NCBI GenBank assembly: GCA_021904315.1
Contig: CM038910.1
Span: forward strand, 5,518,001-5,582,000
From: Sphagnum magellanicum
Lineage: Eukaryota > Streptophyta > Sphagnopsida > Sphagnales > Sphagnaceae
Length of the DNA: 64,000 nt
Direction: 5' to 3'
The translations under genes were made by a program, and so were the position numbers. Shown here in pieces: positions 1 through 12,055 of this stretch. Every line of letters begins with the position of its first letter. Within the stretch, counting starts at the first letter, position 1. Below the pieces are notes generated by a model. That model did no database searches. It saw nothing but the letters and a program-made list of their open reading frames with translations, and was not told where the DNA came from.

Positions 1-1974
1 TCAATTGAATTGTCAAGATAAGTGGAATGTGTTTTGTTTTTCAATATCAAATCCTAAAAACATATGTTGTGGCCAATTCCATTATGGTAATCAATTATTA
101 TCTTATAATTCAAATTTAGTCCATTCTATTTATTCTTGCACATCTTGCCATTTCATGGTATTCGAGCATTGATTACTTTTAAAAATTTGTTTGTAATCTG
201 CATCTAATGTTGCATAGTAGGAATCATATGGGCTCCACAAGTTCTTTTTGTGCAACATGTTCAATTTGTTTACACTTGATGAAAGTGAGGACTTTGTTTT
301 TTTAATCACTATTGCTATGTTGTTGAGGAATTACATTATTGTTAGTGGACCCACCCTTCGAGTCCTTGCCTCTTCCTACCAAACTCAAATTGAAAATGCC
401 CATTGCAAATGAATTTGTGCTTATAGGAAGAAAACTTGAATGCAAAAGTTGTAACAAGGTTTTACACAAAGGTTACAACATGATGCTTCACAAAGGGTGC
501 AATAGGGCACATGAAGGTGGCAACTAGAGGGGTGAAAATGACAAATTTTGAAAAGAGGGATCAGTGATTGTTGCTAGAGATTATCACTTGTTAATATTGT
601 TTCGGTGATGATAACTTTTCAATAATATTATTGGCAAGAATATTCAAATTTTGAAGATTTTAGGTTTTGGAGTGATAGTTTACAACTAATTACTACCACA
701 TATTTTTCTACCACATATTTTTGTGTGGTTGCTAATGAGCCACATAAGCACACCACGCAAACTACTTATCCATCCATGAACATGTAATATAAACAATTTT
801 AACTTTCATCAAGTCTTTATTCCTATGTGTGAATGTACCTTAAGATGCCATATTAAACCCAATAAATATTAAAATTGAACTCAAAGACCTTGATTTAATC
901 TAAACATGGAATATTTTAACTTGTTATGGACTGGGCAATACTACTAAGTTTGGACTAATAATGGGCTTGTTTGGGAGACCACTGTGTATGAGACCACTTT
1001 GGAAAGGGCTATCTTGTGCAAGATCTCATGGCCCATTAAAGGTAGTCATTAGTTGAACTAAACCTACTAGGTAAGGCCAATGAGCATCACAATAGGTTCA
1101 CAATGGGGGCCTACCTATTAAACTTAATAGAGTTTGAGAGAAGTCAAAGGTGGTGGGTGCATACTTGGGTCTTGGCTTTTTTTTGGAAAATGATTAATAT
1201 GATTCTAATATTTTTGGGAACCATGCAAATGTGACAAAAAAAATTTGGGGTGAAAATGTCTTGGGTGCTTTGCTCTTCAATTAGAGATTAAATCGCAATC
1301 CCTTTGAAAATTTCAGGGTGATGGGAGATATTTATAAAAAAAAGGTTCACTTCCAAGTTCTTGCTCTTACATAAACAAATTCCATCTTCAAATGTTGTTG
1401 CTCACTCTTTGCAATAATTTGCAAAACCAATTGAGGGACCACATTTGAGAGAAAAGAAAAATTCCCTTCACCATCTCACATCAACCATTGAACGTGTGGT
1501 GGTGACATCAATGGTGTCCAAGTGCTCTTCGGTGAAACCCTAATCCCAAATCATGCTCTTGAATGAACCCCTCACCTGTGGAAGTTTACAAGCAAACTCT
1601 ATGACTCGACCCTTTTGAGAGGTTGGGTGTGATTTGGCCCCATCTACAAATCTTATAGGCAAACCTTGGGTCCAAAGTCACATTTTCCTCACAAAAAAAT
1701 GAGGTTTTTTGTCATTGTTTTATCCTCATATTTCCATGGGAACATGGGAACATATAAAATTGGGGGAGCTCTCCTGGCGCCCTACTAGGGTTTATTATTG
1801 GTTGGGTCTGTGTTTGGATTTGGATCTAGGTCAAGGAACCGGACCCATTGTGTCTAAATTGGCCCAGAACCGACCAAGAGCCCAACCTAGTGGGTTTACA
1901 TGGACCCATATCCAGCCTTAGAATCACCTTGGCAAGCCTATAATGGACCCAGACCTGGCTGGATGTGTATGAAG
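1..1974. other. Non-coding AT-rich stretch, nothing recognised
   Basis: No coding region, RNA gene or clear repeat is supported here. A short open frame at 339-527 contains a Cys-x2-Cys pair but has no recognisable domain and no partner exon, so I do not call it a gene. The part near 1,760-1,930 is more GC-rich than its surroundings and may be an old retroelement scrap; that is a guess from base composition only. Confidence 0.5.
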
Positions 1975-2100
1975 GGGTTTCTTTTAGGGTCTAGGTCATA
2001 GGGTTATGTAGGGGGCTAGGGTCAAATGTTTCGATAGGGTTTAGGGTCTTTAGGTTTTAGGGTCCTATGTTTGAGTTCTAGGGTTTTAGGTTTTAGGTCC
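1975..2100 (+). repeat. Degenerate telomere-like (TTTAGGG) tract
   Basis: About 125 bases dense in variants of the plant telomere heptamer: many AGGGTTTAGGG, AGGGTTTTAGG and TAGGGTC words, none in a perfect run. This is seen directly. It is an interstitial, eroded tract and not a chromosome end, since ordinary sequence follows on both sides. Such tracts are known from sites of break repair or old rearrangement; which applies here cannot be told. Confidence 0.6.
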
Positions 2101-3537
2101 TAGCCGAATGGCAACATTAATATGGCCTTTTCACAAATACGTTATGATGTTCCCTATGTTGGATAGAGATCAAAATGTTTTTGGTTAATTGTTCCTTTAC
2201 ATTGTTCCCTATTGTTGCTCTTAAGAATATGTTAGGGAACACTTTGGGAACCCATTTGGAAAGTTAAGAGAATTTGATAGGAAGACCATGGGAACCTTTT
2301 GAGAACCTAGCACGAACATTTTGAGAACACCAAAATCCCAAAAATTCAAAACTTCTTAGAAATCAAGATTGGAAGAAATTTTTGAAATTTCATCTATTTT
2401 TGATTTTGATTTTGATTTTTTGATAATCACCAGATTTTAGATTAAATTCTGGTAGGTAGCCAAAAATATAAAAAGATACTTCATTTTCAAATTATAGCCA
2501 AATCTGGCTTAGTTGTCTTATGGATGATTGCCACTTCAGCTGAGTCACAAAATTGAAAAAAGCCCAAAAAAATAGTGGGAAAAAGGCCAGTTAGAGTAGC
2601 TCATAGTTACATTGCATTCACCATTCATGTAAAGTATGGTGTGCAATTCTAATGGTTGTGAGCATTCACATTTCATTGAATGATATGATGAAGTCTTTCA
2701 ATTTGACACTTCCCACATTCAATGAGTTGATTTGCAATTCTTCCTTCAACATTCATGTTTTCCATAGCATATTAACTCACAACACTAGCAAAAATTAAAT
2801 CTTGTAGCTATGTGAATGGATGGTGACCAAACTCTTTAAACACTATTTCATTCAATGTCCCTCATCCGTCCTATGATGAAGCCTTACCTTTGTAGTAGTT
2901 GATGATGTTGATGGTAAGTAGGCTTCATTTCTCCATGTACCCAAATCCGTTTTATGAATGGAACCAAAATATCCATTGAATGTCCCTCCACTCCCATCAA
3001 AGATTCTCATGTCCAACATCAAAGTTCTTGAAGAGGTCGGATGGGGTACTCTACTCTCTTGCAGCCAACTATGTGCTTTTTTGAAAAAAAGGGCAAAAAT
3101 TCAAGTGACAATGTTTCATTAGAATTGGTTTATGTAGGAAGGGATTTTGGTGATCATCACTATGACAATTCCAAAATCATTTCGGATTATAATTCGTTGT
3201 AGATCAAATTTTATTTTAGAATTTTTATTTTTAGTTTTAGTTTGTATTTTGTTGGGTGTTTTACACCTTTTCATTGTTTTTTAGATTTTGTTTGTTTGTA
3301 TTTTATTGTGAACTTCTCTAATGAATCAGATTTTTCTTGGCATTTTGCCTAGCAAATTAAGAATATAAAAAAATATTAATAGAACAAAATGACTTCTAGT
3401 GAAATTTACAAAAAAATTTCTTTTGAAAAAAATAAAAATTACAAAAAAATTATTATGTTCACAAAAAATAATTTAATCACTGCTCAAACTTATTAGTTAA
3501 CAATTTGAGGAAAGATCATGGTGAGCATTGGGAACAT
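2101..3537. other. Non-coding; contains one copy of a dispersed repeat
   Basis: No gene seen. Positions about 2446-2570 carry one member of a dispersed repeat (GGTAGGTAGCCAA ... AGCCAAATCTGGCT ... TTGCCACT) that recurs at about 40315-40445 and, more diverged, at 38195-38283. The rest is AT-rich with no visible structure. Confidence 0.5.
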
Positions 3538-3700
3538 ACACCTTAACCCTAAACTCTAAAACCCACAATCATTTGCAGGTAAAACCTCAGCACCAGAATC
3601 TCAATCTTAAACCCTAAAATCTCAACCATAAAAACCTCACTCTTAAACCTAAAGCCATAAAATTTTAATTCTATATAAAACTAACCCTAAAAACTCTAGA
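3538..3700 (-). repeat. Degenerate telomere-like (CCCTAAA) tract
   Basis: Repeated words of the type AACCCTAAA, AAACCCTAAAA and TAACCCTAAAAACTC, in the orientation opposite to the tract at 1,975-2,100. The two tracts face each other about 1.4 kb apart. The copies are loose and interrupted, so this is an old or error-prone tract. Confidence 0.5.
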
Positions 3701-4958
3701 TCATAGAAAACTTATATAGCACAACTAAAGTTGGACTCTCTAACCTGCATAAAAACACATTCTGGGGTCGGTTATGATTATTAGGCTAGTTTGGATTCCA
3801 TTTTATATTATTTTGTTTTCAGAATTTAAAACCAACAATCTGGGTACCCAGTAACTGACCCAAGAACCAGAACTGGACAACACTGGTTTACATGTCAAAA
3901 CAAACAAGGAGCTTAGGAGGAAAACACTCTGCAAGATTTTTCAATATTTTTCCAAAGAGTTGGAGATGTGGAAGGTTGACTCCTATACTACTAGCATATG
4001 TATCTAACTACACTGGCAGGTCGATCTTAAGAAGATATTAGGATTGATGGAAAAAGTGTTGTAACAAGAATAGGGTTCAAAGAGTTGGGCTCTGTAACAA
4101 GATTTACACAATCTTATGACAAAATCAAAGCTACTTTGCCAATAAGTACTTTACTGTATGAGCAATCATAAGAAGCAGAGAAGTGGGTAGTGCTCTGAAT
4201 GTGATTTCCCCAAGGGCACCGTCAACCTCCTTGAGGATAGATACTCTCTAGTAGCCTCTTGCAGTTTGGCACAGGATTTGAACAATCTAGTAGTGTAGTT
4301 TCAACTCCGAAACAAAACCCAATGCTTAAGTTACAGAGAAAGAGGGATGAGGTTTGCTAGAGCACAACATAACACAAATAAAAGAGGTAGACACCAGACA
4401 CCAGACACTTCGGGGAAGAAGCCTACAACCACCGCTTACAACCACCCTTCTCTTTAAGTAGCAACCAATTGTCAGCTCTTCTTCTATTCCTCATCCCATG
4501 TGAGGAAAGAGAGGGATTGGGTTCTTTAGTCTGTGTCTCTGAGCTACTGGTAGAGTTGATTACCTTTGGTCGGTGCTACTGTACATGGTGAAGTGCATGA
4601 TGCACGGCTTAGCTTACCCCCAAATTGTTTGAAGACTCCCTCTGGGAAAGCTGTGACCATTATTACTAGGGAGTGTTCTTTGAGCTTGGAAAGGTTTTAG
4701 TGTCTATGTTGTGCATGTCATAAAATATTTATTTCTTTGTGTTCATTGATAATTTTGGGTTGTTGATCTCTGAATGCCTCCTGATGAGCTAAAAGTGGCT
4801 ATTATTGTAGCTACCACTGGTAATGGGCACTTATCTGTTGAATATTTATTTATTTATTTATTGTAGAAAACAAGGTTTGGCAGTTTCAAATTTAATTTTT
4901 TAGAATTTCAACAGTTGAGAAATAAATATGTAAAATATAGCTTGTAGTGTGCATTTGT
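3701..4958. other. Non-coding, nothing recognised
   Basis: Moderately AT-rich sequence without a sustained open frame on either strand. A small local duplication (CAGACACC twice near 4,395) and a short ATTT run near 4,848 are the only structure I see. Confidence 0.5.
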
Positions 4959-5031
4959 AATAGTCACCCAATGGTTGGGTCAATACATGTTTCACCACAA
5001 AAGTTGTGAGAGTTCAATTCTCAATCTTGGC
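4959..5031 (+). repeat. tRNA-like stretch, possible SINE head
   Basis: A 73-base stretch has the rough layout of a tRNA-derived sequence: an A-box-like TAGTCACCCAATGG near the start, then GTTTCACCACAA, then a B-box-like GAGTTCAATTCTC about 35 bases later. The match to pol III boxes is imperfect and a full cloverleaf cannot be drawn with confidence. It could be the head of a tRNA-derived SINE or chance resemblance. No target-site duplication was identified. Confidence 0.3.
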
Positions 5032-6350
5032 TAAATCTTTTGAGAATTATTTTACCTGGGTAAGGTGTCCTTGAATTACACTACAAAATCTGAGCAAATC
5101 TTCACAAAATTCTAAATGGGTGTGTGGTGATGAAAATTAAAATATTTTCCAAAAATAAATTGTTGGAATAGGGTTGTGTGATGAGAGCTTTCATGTGGAC
5201 ATCTGACCAAGAATTTTCAAGTGGCTTTTTGGGTTTTGCTCAATATGATGAATGCATTGGGCCTTGAACTCATGAATTTAATCCATCAAAGAAGGTGGTG
5301 GGGATCATTAGATGAGTCTAGATAATACTAATGAGAAGCTGAGTCTAGATATAACCCTGGAAACTCATTTACAAGCTAATCTCAGATTTTCAGCACTAGG
5401 ATACAACTAGCGTCTGCTTGAACGGCCAGAATGAACCAGCGTCCACCAGCACTCCTCCAAATGGCCAGAGTGCACACAACACCCACCAGCGCAACATGAA
5501 GGATGGATGGTAGATTGGGGGGATTTCTTTTTTCCAGATTTTTTCTATCACACATTTGATGGCAACAATCTTTTAGAAATCGGTGCTCTAAACAAACAAA
5601 CAGTCAAAATGTCGCAATTAATTAATTTCCTCAGGATTAGAAAATGTGTCTAAAAATGGTGATTATTTACATTTATAAAAAAAATGAGTTAAGAAATGAT
5701 GATTTTTTCTTTCAAACGAAGAAAGTGAAAATATTTTTTCATGCAAAAAATTGGCCATAAAAAAAGTGATGATAGTAAGTGATCAGAAAATAGTTTTTAT
5801 GTTGAGTTCCAAGTCCCTAGCCAACCATAGTGTGATTAGCTCGGTTGCTTTCTTACTCCCTACCTACTAACAAACAACCCACAAGCAGATTTGTTAGTAA
5901 GTAGTACAAACAACCCTTACCTATGTATAAACTATAAACCATCTACGTACCAAGTAGTAGTACATTTTTCCTACCTACCCACCTCTATATAGGCCCATCG
6001 GACCTATTTTCTTACAAAATGGGTTACCGAGGTGAAACCAAATATGAACTCACTTGAGATTCATCCCGCAACTGAGTCATACTGGGCATATCTAGTGGAT
6101 GGTAAGCTGGTGGGTGCTGGTTCACTCTGGCCCCTTTGAAGTTGTTGGCCATTTGCAAAGTTCCTCAAATCCACAATTCAGAAATTCAAAAGCTTCATAT
6201 TTAAGTAATGAACAACAACAACAACTTTGGCTTGGGAATTTTCAAATATGACTTCGTACCTAACTTGGTTATTGTGAATCCGAATCAAATTTACATGCAT
6301 TAGTGTCATCTCAAAAGTCTTTTTTTCCAAGCCCTGAAGCTTTGTAACAA
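5032..6350. other. Non-coding, nothing recognised
   Basis: No gene or repeat structure beyond short simple runs. The words AACCAGCGTCCACCAGC and CACCCACCAGCGC near 5,430-5,490 are locally repetitive. Confidence 0.45.
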
Positions 6351-6536
6351 GCTTGTGGGCGCCACATCCTGGGGTCCCCACGAGCTCAATCTAGTTTTGC
6401 AATCTCATCATCCCTTGCTCGAGATTGGCTGAACATCCACAAACTTGTGGGCACCACATCACGTTGTGGGGTCTGCGTGAGCTAGTCAATCTAGTTTTGC
6501 TATCTCATCATCCCTTTTGCTCCAGATTGGTTGAAC
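6351..6536. repeat. Tandem duplication, unit about 92 bp, two copies
   Basis: The unit beginning CTTGTGGGCGCCACATC at 6352 recurs from 6444 as CTTGTGGGCACCACATC. Both copies continue through CAATCTAGTTTTGC, CTCATCATCCCTT and AGATTGG. The copies differ by scattered substitutions and small indels, so the duplication is not recent. No coding role is apparent. Confidence 0.75.
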
Positions 6537-7162
6537 TTTTCACCAAAGACCGTAGTAGATATGTGAACTTGTGAATCTAAGCAGTTGGTTTTGTAACTGT
6601 GTGTTCATTGATGAATAGATTGGACTAAATTTCTAACTAAAGAATTTAAAATAGATGCAAAATGGATGTACAAAAAGAGCTTAGACTTGGTTGTCAGATT
6701 GAGGAGAGCAATGCAAAAGTCAAGAGAAGCCCCTTGATAAAAATTATCCAGGACTGTGCAGTGTTGTTGTCGTCATTGTGAAAAATATTCAAGGAAAAAT
6801 GGAGCACATTCCATACTTACTTGCCTCAATCAATGTGAATTGAGAACTTCTCTTCAAAGAAGATACGGTGGCTTCAGTACAATTTGCTGGCAGTTTTCTG
6901 GTAAGTAAATGGTCAGTCCAGTGCTCCCACACTCATCCCAGAACTACTACTACAATTCAGCATCTAGTGCTTTGATTATGGAGCGCAGATGGGATCCCAT
7001 ATGAATTGTTTGTTTACATTAGTCTATGATTTAAAGCATGTCATCAAAAAAATGGTTTTTTTTTTCCCCTGAGACTTTTGGGTGGGGGCTTTGATGTTCC
7101 TCTCTTCGCAATAGGTTTGAAGTTTGAATATATAGACTGAGGCAGGTACGGTGCAGTTGAAA
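6537..7162. other. Non-coding, nothing recognised
   Basis: No sustained coding frame and no repeat identified. Confidence 0.4.
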
Positions 7163-7752
7163 GTAAAGTACTGCCTACAGTTGAACTGTATTAACAGACT
7201 GCTGAAAGTCACCACCCTCCATTATAGAATCACATCTTCAACAAGTTGCACACTTTTTCTCAGCAACTGTTGGAGATCGGTGGAGCTTTTAAAAGTAATG
7301 GAAACTCTGAAGTGTGTGTTGTGCAAGTCCCTCTCTTCACAACAGGATTTTCTTTTTTTTCTTGTTTTTTTGGGGGGCAGGGAAACAAACATAATTGATC
7401 CATTTGCAAAGAGCAAGAAACAACTGCAGAGCCAAGACTAGGGGACAACTCCCAAGGGGACCTGGGGCAGAAAACCCCTCACACAACAACCCGAGACCAG
7501 GATTGTTGGAAACACCATAGAACTTTCAAGTCGCTGCTTCTAAGACAAATTTTACATGTCTTCTAAGACCCCCAAAGTTTGTTCCAAGTACTGCCTGCAG
7601 TTGAACTGTATTAACAGACTGCTGAAAGTCACCCACAATTATTGAATCATATCTTTAACAAGTTCCACACTTTCTCTCAGGAACTGTTGGAGATGGTAGT
7701 AGCATTAAGCATTGGAAATTCTGCAGCATATGTATGCTGTAAAAGTCCCTTT
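7163..7752. repeat. Direct repeat pair, about 170 bp each
   Basis: Positions about 7163-7338 and 7583-7752 are copies of each other in the same orientation. Both contain TTGAACTGTATTAACAGAC followed by TGCTGAAAGTCACC, then AACTGTTGGAGAT and a GGAAA(C/T)TCTG word. About 245 bases of unrelated sequence lie between them. Short open frames here run through the repeats on both strands and have no recognisable domain, so I treat them as chance. Confidence 0.75.
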
Positions 7753-9195
7753 GGGTGGTACCCTAGATCTCCATAAAATCCAAAGCATCAACAGCAGCAC
7801 AAGATGGTCACATTTTCTCAAGTTCACAATATTGTGAGCCACTGCCTGCACACAATATAGACAGTACCAATGTTCTGGAGATTGAAGTTTTGGTACCTGC
7901 AAATTCAACTTTATCATCGCCTCATGGCATGTTCTCAGAGTGGCCAAATTTGTGAGAGAGATCTCTATTTGTGAGAGCTTAAGGAAGGCAATAATAATAG
8001 GCAAGAGAAGGATTTAGCAAATTTTCAATGCACATCATCTGCCATTTATGGACTGATCTGCATCAAATCACAAGTAGCATGAGGAGTAATTACAATCTCT
8101 GGACAACAAGTGTGCGAAACCAAAGCTTAGCTTATATGGGTGACTTGGGTTCAAACAGATTCGTGAAGATTTGAATAATACCTGGTCTCATTGCACCAGT
8201 GCTCCTGATGAGTGTGAGCTGACTTAACTTCCATTTGCCTTGTGTACTGGATTGAAACTGGATGTGGAATTGAGGTCAGAACCAGAGTTCATGTATGAGG
8301 CATTCATGACTCCTGAGACCTATACACTACATTGCTACATTAAACCTAACGTAGAATGTGTAATTACACACAAAATGCCAAAGCAAATATTATGCTAAAA
8401 AACATCAGATTGACAAATAATATGCATCAGATTGACAATCACCGGACACCCTTTGGACAACATTTGAAAAGTTGGTAGTCAAAGAAATGGATCCATTGAA
8501 TCATCTGGAGAGCTCTTAACATCAACAACTTGCTTAGTAAAACAACTAATGGACAATTCTGACCTCAAACCACATAACCTCCATCTGCAAAGAGAGTATG
8601 AACAACACAAGCTTGCAGTTGGTTTGAAGCTGTTCACTTGACACTCCTGAAGGTTGGTGCTCCTGAAATTCTTTTGCACACAGCAGCAAACACTCAAACC
8701 AACAGCTGATCCCCATTAAATGAAGCGTTGGTGCACACACAGTTAAAGTTCAGAGAAATCAGATCCCAGCACTCCCACACCCACCTGATCAAAAAAATTC
8801 AAAAGCTTGCAATGCAGTTGATTATCAAAAAATCTTTTCCACCTTCAGCAAGCTTTCCACAGACCTTCAAAAGCAAATCCTTGACAAGGTGAAGAAGTGT
8901 GAGTTCAGGTTCAAGGTCACATCATGGACCTCTGTCATTTATATTTTTCAATCAATATGCAATAATAGCACTTCAAGGGCTGGTCCAACATTTTGAGCTG
9001 CAAATTTCCTGCTGCTGCTGCCTGCTGATCACAACAAAACTACTCCAACTCTATTACCGTTATTCAAGTATACATGGGGCAGCTTCCATCTTGTAGAAAG
9101 ATTTTCTCTGTAATTGAACACATGGCTCGCATTACTATGAAGCTTTTGATCTGAGCTCTGATTCACAAAATCAAATTGGTTTTGCTTGGATTTGC
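7753..9195. other. Non-coding, nothing recognised
   Basis: Several short open frames exist but none has a domain, splice partners or a coding-like composition. This is the far 3' flank of the minus-strand ABCG gene. Confidence 0.4.
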
Positions 9196-9260
9196 TAATG
9201 CTGCTGCTGCTGCTGCTGCTGTTGTTGTCATTGTCCTCCTTGTTGTTGTTGGTTTTGTTG
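9196..9260. repeat. Trinucleotide repeat (GCT/GTT)
   Basis: About seven GCT units followed by GTT and CCT units. On the minus strand this reads as an AGC/AAC microsatellite downstream of the ABCG stop codon, probably in or past its 3' untranslated region. It produces spurious poly-Ala, poly-Ser and poly-Val frames. Confidence 0.85.
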
Positions 9261-9276
9261 GTGTTTTGGATTTCTT

Positions 9277-9462
9277 CCAGCAAGTGATGATGCTCTCCAA
9301 GCTTTCCCCAAGAGCTTTTATGGATTTCAGCTTCCAGCAAGTGATGATGCTCTCCAAGCTCCACCTCCCAGAGCTTTTATGGCTTTCTTCCTGTAAGTGA
9401 TGATGCTCTCCAAGAAGCTCCACACCCCCCAGAGCTTGAAGCAAGTGATGATCTCCTCTGCT
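9277..9462. repeat. Minisatellite, unit about 56 bp, three and a half copies
   Basis: Units start near 9277, 9334, 9390 and 9441, each with the core CAAGTGATGATGCTCTCC (last copy truncated), followed by AAGCT and an AGAGCTTTTATGG word. It sits 80-270 bases beyond the ABCG stop codon and so is likely transcribed as part of its 3' untranslated region. Function, if any, is unknown. Confidence 0.8.
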
Positions 9463-9542
9463 AGAATGGGCTCCTCTTCAAGCTCTCTCCCCCACACTCC
9501 ACTCCACTCCACTCCACTCTCTGGGAGCAGCTTTTCTACTTC

Positions 9543-11750
9543 CTATCTGTGTCTTCTCTGCATCTTGAAGCGAAGGACAAAGAAGGAGAGGATGCGATAG
9601 AGAAGCGCAAACCCCACCATGGTACCCACATCCACCCACTTCACATTGGATCTGTGAGCACCAGGAGTTTCCGCAATCAAACCCTGCTGCATCAGCACTT
9701 CGGATCCCGTGAGAGAACAAGGACCGTCAGGGAAGATGGAGGTTCCAGTACTGAAGCATTTGTCACTGACATGCGAGAATTCGTTGATGAGGAGCGACTC
9801 CAGAGGATACTTGTAGAGCGAGAGATAGTGCATGAAGAGCCAGTAGTTGGGCATGTTGCGCTTGGAGATGAAGAAACCGGAGAAGAGCCAAGAAGCTCCG
9901 AAACCTGCCATGGTGAGAGAATACGCGAGCTGGTAGCTGTTGCTGCGCACAAGAACGCCGAAGAAGGAGACATAGGCGTGCGCCACTACGAGAAGCAGCC
10001 AGAACACAAGCAAGAAGAAGAAGAAGGCAGAAGCTTGCGGCGCGAGTCCTACCATCCAGTACACTGGGAGACTGAAGAGCGCGGCATTGAGGAAGAGGAA
10101 AGGAAGGAAGACGAGCGTGTTGGAGACCACCCAGGAAGACATTCTGTAAGCTCCTCGCGAGGCTTCCCGTGCCAGGATCTTGCATTCTTCCAGCAAGCTC
10201 GGCAAGAGCTCCACTGTCGAGGTGAGCATGAGCGTGACGCTGAAAGCTAAGAAACCGTACCGTTCTGTGAAGCCGCGCATCCCATACCCCATACGCGAGA
10301 ACACGTTGCCGAGACAAACACCCGCGATGAGCGCATAGAGTGTCCGTGAGCGGAAGAGCCGCCGCGTTCTGTAGACATTCTTCGAGAATCGATGCGTCAA
10401 GACTGCAATCTCTTGTAGACTGGAATTCGCAAATGCGCATCTCGTGAGCGGCGCAAGCTGCGACGTTTCTTCTTCTCCTCCTCTGGAACATCTTTTCGAG
10501 CCGGGTTTGCAGCTCATGATGAGACAGGAAGCCGTCGAGGGTGTGGGTGATTGCCCGATCATCTCTTGCTCGTCTGGTGTGAGCATCTTTTGCAACCAAG
10601 GGATGGAAGCATTGGATCGATCTACATGCGAGAATCTGCTGTCATCGCAAGAGGTGGAATGGTCATGAGAGTGATCCGAGCTTGTGTCGATGAGATCGAT
10701 CGCGTACTCCAACACATTGACCTGTTCCGGGATGTCGTGACCGGAAGCCATGAGGATGGAGTGCAGATGCTCGAGAGAGCCGTGATGCACGACTTCACCA
10801 TGCGCGAGAAGAACGATCGAGTGCAGATGCTCGAGGATACGAAAACCGGGTTGATGGATACTGAGAATCACTGTGCGCATGTGCGTGACTGCCATCTTCC
10901 GCAGCATCGTCACGACATGGAGCGCAGATGTCGAGTCGAGAGAGGAGGTAGGCTCGTCGAGGAGCAGGACTGCAGGGTCATGGATCACGTCGATGCCGAT
11001 GGACACGCGGCGACGCTCGCCGCCGGACAATTGATCTCCGACTCGAGAGCATGCGACGTGTGATAGTCCGAGATCTTCCATCGTCGCGCGCACTCGCGCG
11101 AGCTTCTCCGTCATGGAGACGGAAGCCGGAAGACGCAGCCGTGCACTGTAGAGCAAAGTCTCTTCGACTGTCAGCATTGGGAACAGTGCGTCGTCTTGCA
11201 TCACGTAGCCTGAGATTCTGCGGAACTGTGGAACTTCCATAGCTAGCTGGTTCACTAGCAAGCTCGTGGGTGGACTGCTCGGTCGAATGCGCCCTGCGAC
11301 CACGTCTAGTAGTGTGGATTTCCCTGCTCCGCTCGGTCCTGCAATTGCTAGTACCTCGCCTGGTCGCGCGACGAAGCTCACATTCTTCAGTAAGTGTATG
11401 TAGCGAGTCGAGATTCTCGCAGCAGTTGCTGCCGCCTTCTCCTTGCTGCTGGTGCAATTTCTTCCTGATGTCAATCCCGCTTCAAAGAAGTTGCAGCTCC
11501 GAAGAAGAGATTTCAGCTTTGTTCCATTCTCCACTGGCTTCACAACTCTGTACGACAGCTCTCGAAGCTCGATCTCGTATCCCTGGAGGGCACGAGACAC
11601 TGCTGCTCCAGGCAAGAGCACCTCACTGGGCGAGCTGAGATCACTTGCTGCTGTTCCCAGAACAGAAATGCTTGCAGCAGCAGCACCTTCTTCAACGACA
11701 CTGGCTGCGGCGATGGTCCCCATATCAACACCGGCAACAAAAATGGGCAT
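9543..11750 (-). CDS. ABC transporter G family half-transporter (ABCG5-like), intronless
   Basis: A 735-residue reverse-architecture half-transporter (ATPase first, membrane domain second) that should dimerise in a membrane and export a lipid, wax or hormone-like substrate. Numbering from the ATG at 11750: Walker A GPSGAGKST at 138-146, Q-loop Gln185, signature LSGGE at 241-245, Walker B LLLDEP at 262-267, switch His at 299, a His/Asp/Ser-rich linker near 355-370, then about six hydrophobic segments from 470 to 728. Motifs such as THRFSKN, LLTST and the YISL/FKYP-like stretch resemble the ABCG5/ABCG10 group; substrate is not predictable. The open frame extends to 11882, but that codon is GTG and the extra residues are largely poly-Leu from a CAA repeat, so I start at the first ATG (11750); ATG at 11723 is an alternative. 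Odd: the stretch before the signature (VGDQLSGGE) is about four residues shorter than usual for this subfamily. Confidence 0.93.
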   Translation of the reverse strand: MPIFVAGVDMGTIAAASVVEEGAAAASISVLGTAASDLSSPSEVLLPGAAVSRALQGYEIELRELSYRVVKPVENGTKLKSLLRSCNFFEAGLTSGRNCTSSKEKAAATAARISTRYIHLLKNVSFVARPGEVLAIAGPSGAGKSTLLDVVAGRIRPSSPPTSLLVNQLAMEVPQFRRISGYVMQDDALFPMLTVEETLLYSARLRLPASVSMTEKLARVRATMEDLGLSHVACSRVGDQLSGGERRRVSIGIDVIHDPAVLLLDEPTSSLDSTSALHVVTMLRKMAVTHMRTVILSIHQPGFRILEHLHSIVLLAHGEVVHHGSLEHLHSILMASGHDIPEQVNVLEYAIDLIDTSSDHSHDHSTSCDDSRFSHVDRSNASIPWLQKMLTPDEQEMIGQSPTPSTASCLIMSCKPGSKRCSRGGEEETSQLAPLTRCAFANSSLQEIAVLTHRFSKNVYRTRRLFRSRTLYALIAGVCLGNVFSRMGYGMRGFTERYGFLAFSVTLMLTSTVELLPSLLEECKILAREASRGAYRMSSWVVSNTLVFLPFLFLNAALFSLPVYWMVGLAPQASAFFFFLLVFWLLLVVAHAYVSFFGVLVRSNSYQLAYSLTMAGFGASWLFSGFFISKRNMPNYWLFMHYLSLYKYPLESLLINEFSHVSDKCFSTGTSIFPDGPCSLTGSEVLMQQGLIAETPGAHRSNVKWVDVGTMVGFALLYRILSFFVLRFKMQRRHR

Positions 11751-12055
11751 TACAACGGAGATGTCACATTTGAGGCCTGGCAGCAGCAGAGTGGCAATGA
11801 GGAGGAGAAGAAGCAACAACAACAACAACAGGTCTAGATCTCTCAAGCTCCAGGAGATGGAAAAGCTTGAGCTTGCTTGCACACTGCCTCATTGCAAGTC
11901 TCCAGATTGATTGGTGCCCACATTGCTGCACAAACGATATGACAACTGCAGCGATGATCGGCTACTCGCATGCTGACTGAGGAGTTCCTGAAGATCAGAG
12001 GATCGCCATTGCTCTTGAAAGAAACATATGCGCTGAAGTTGTTCTTCTTCTGCTT

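Noticed and set aside
9029-9512. Several 60-110-codon frames with Ser, Ala or repeated HHLLE-like peptides
   Set aside because: They arise from the GCT microsatellite and the 56-bp minisatellite.
9549-10250. 233-codon plus-strand frame and a 278-codon minus-strand frame at 9763-10599
   Set aside because: Both are alternative frames of the ABCG membrane-domain region, charged or Arg/His-rich and without domains.
11751-11882. N-terminal extension of ABCG as a signal peptide or extra membrane helix
   Set aside because: The first codon is GTG and the leucine run comes from a CAA repeat; the first ATG is at 11750.
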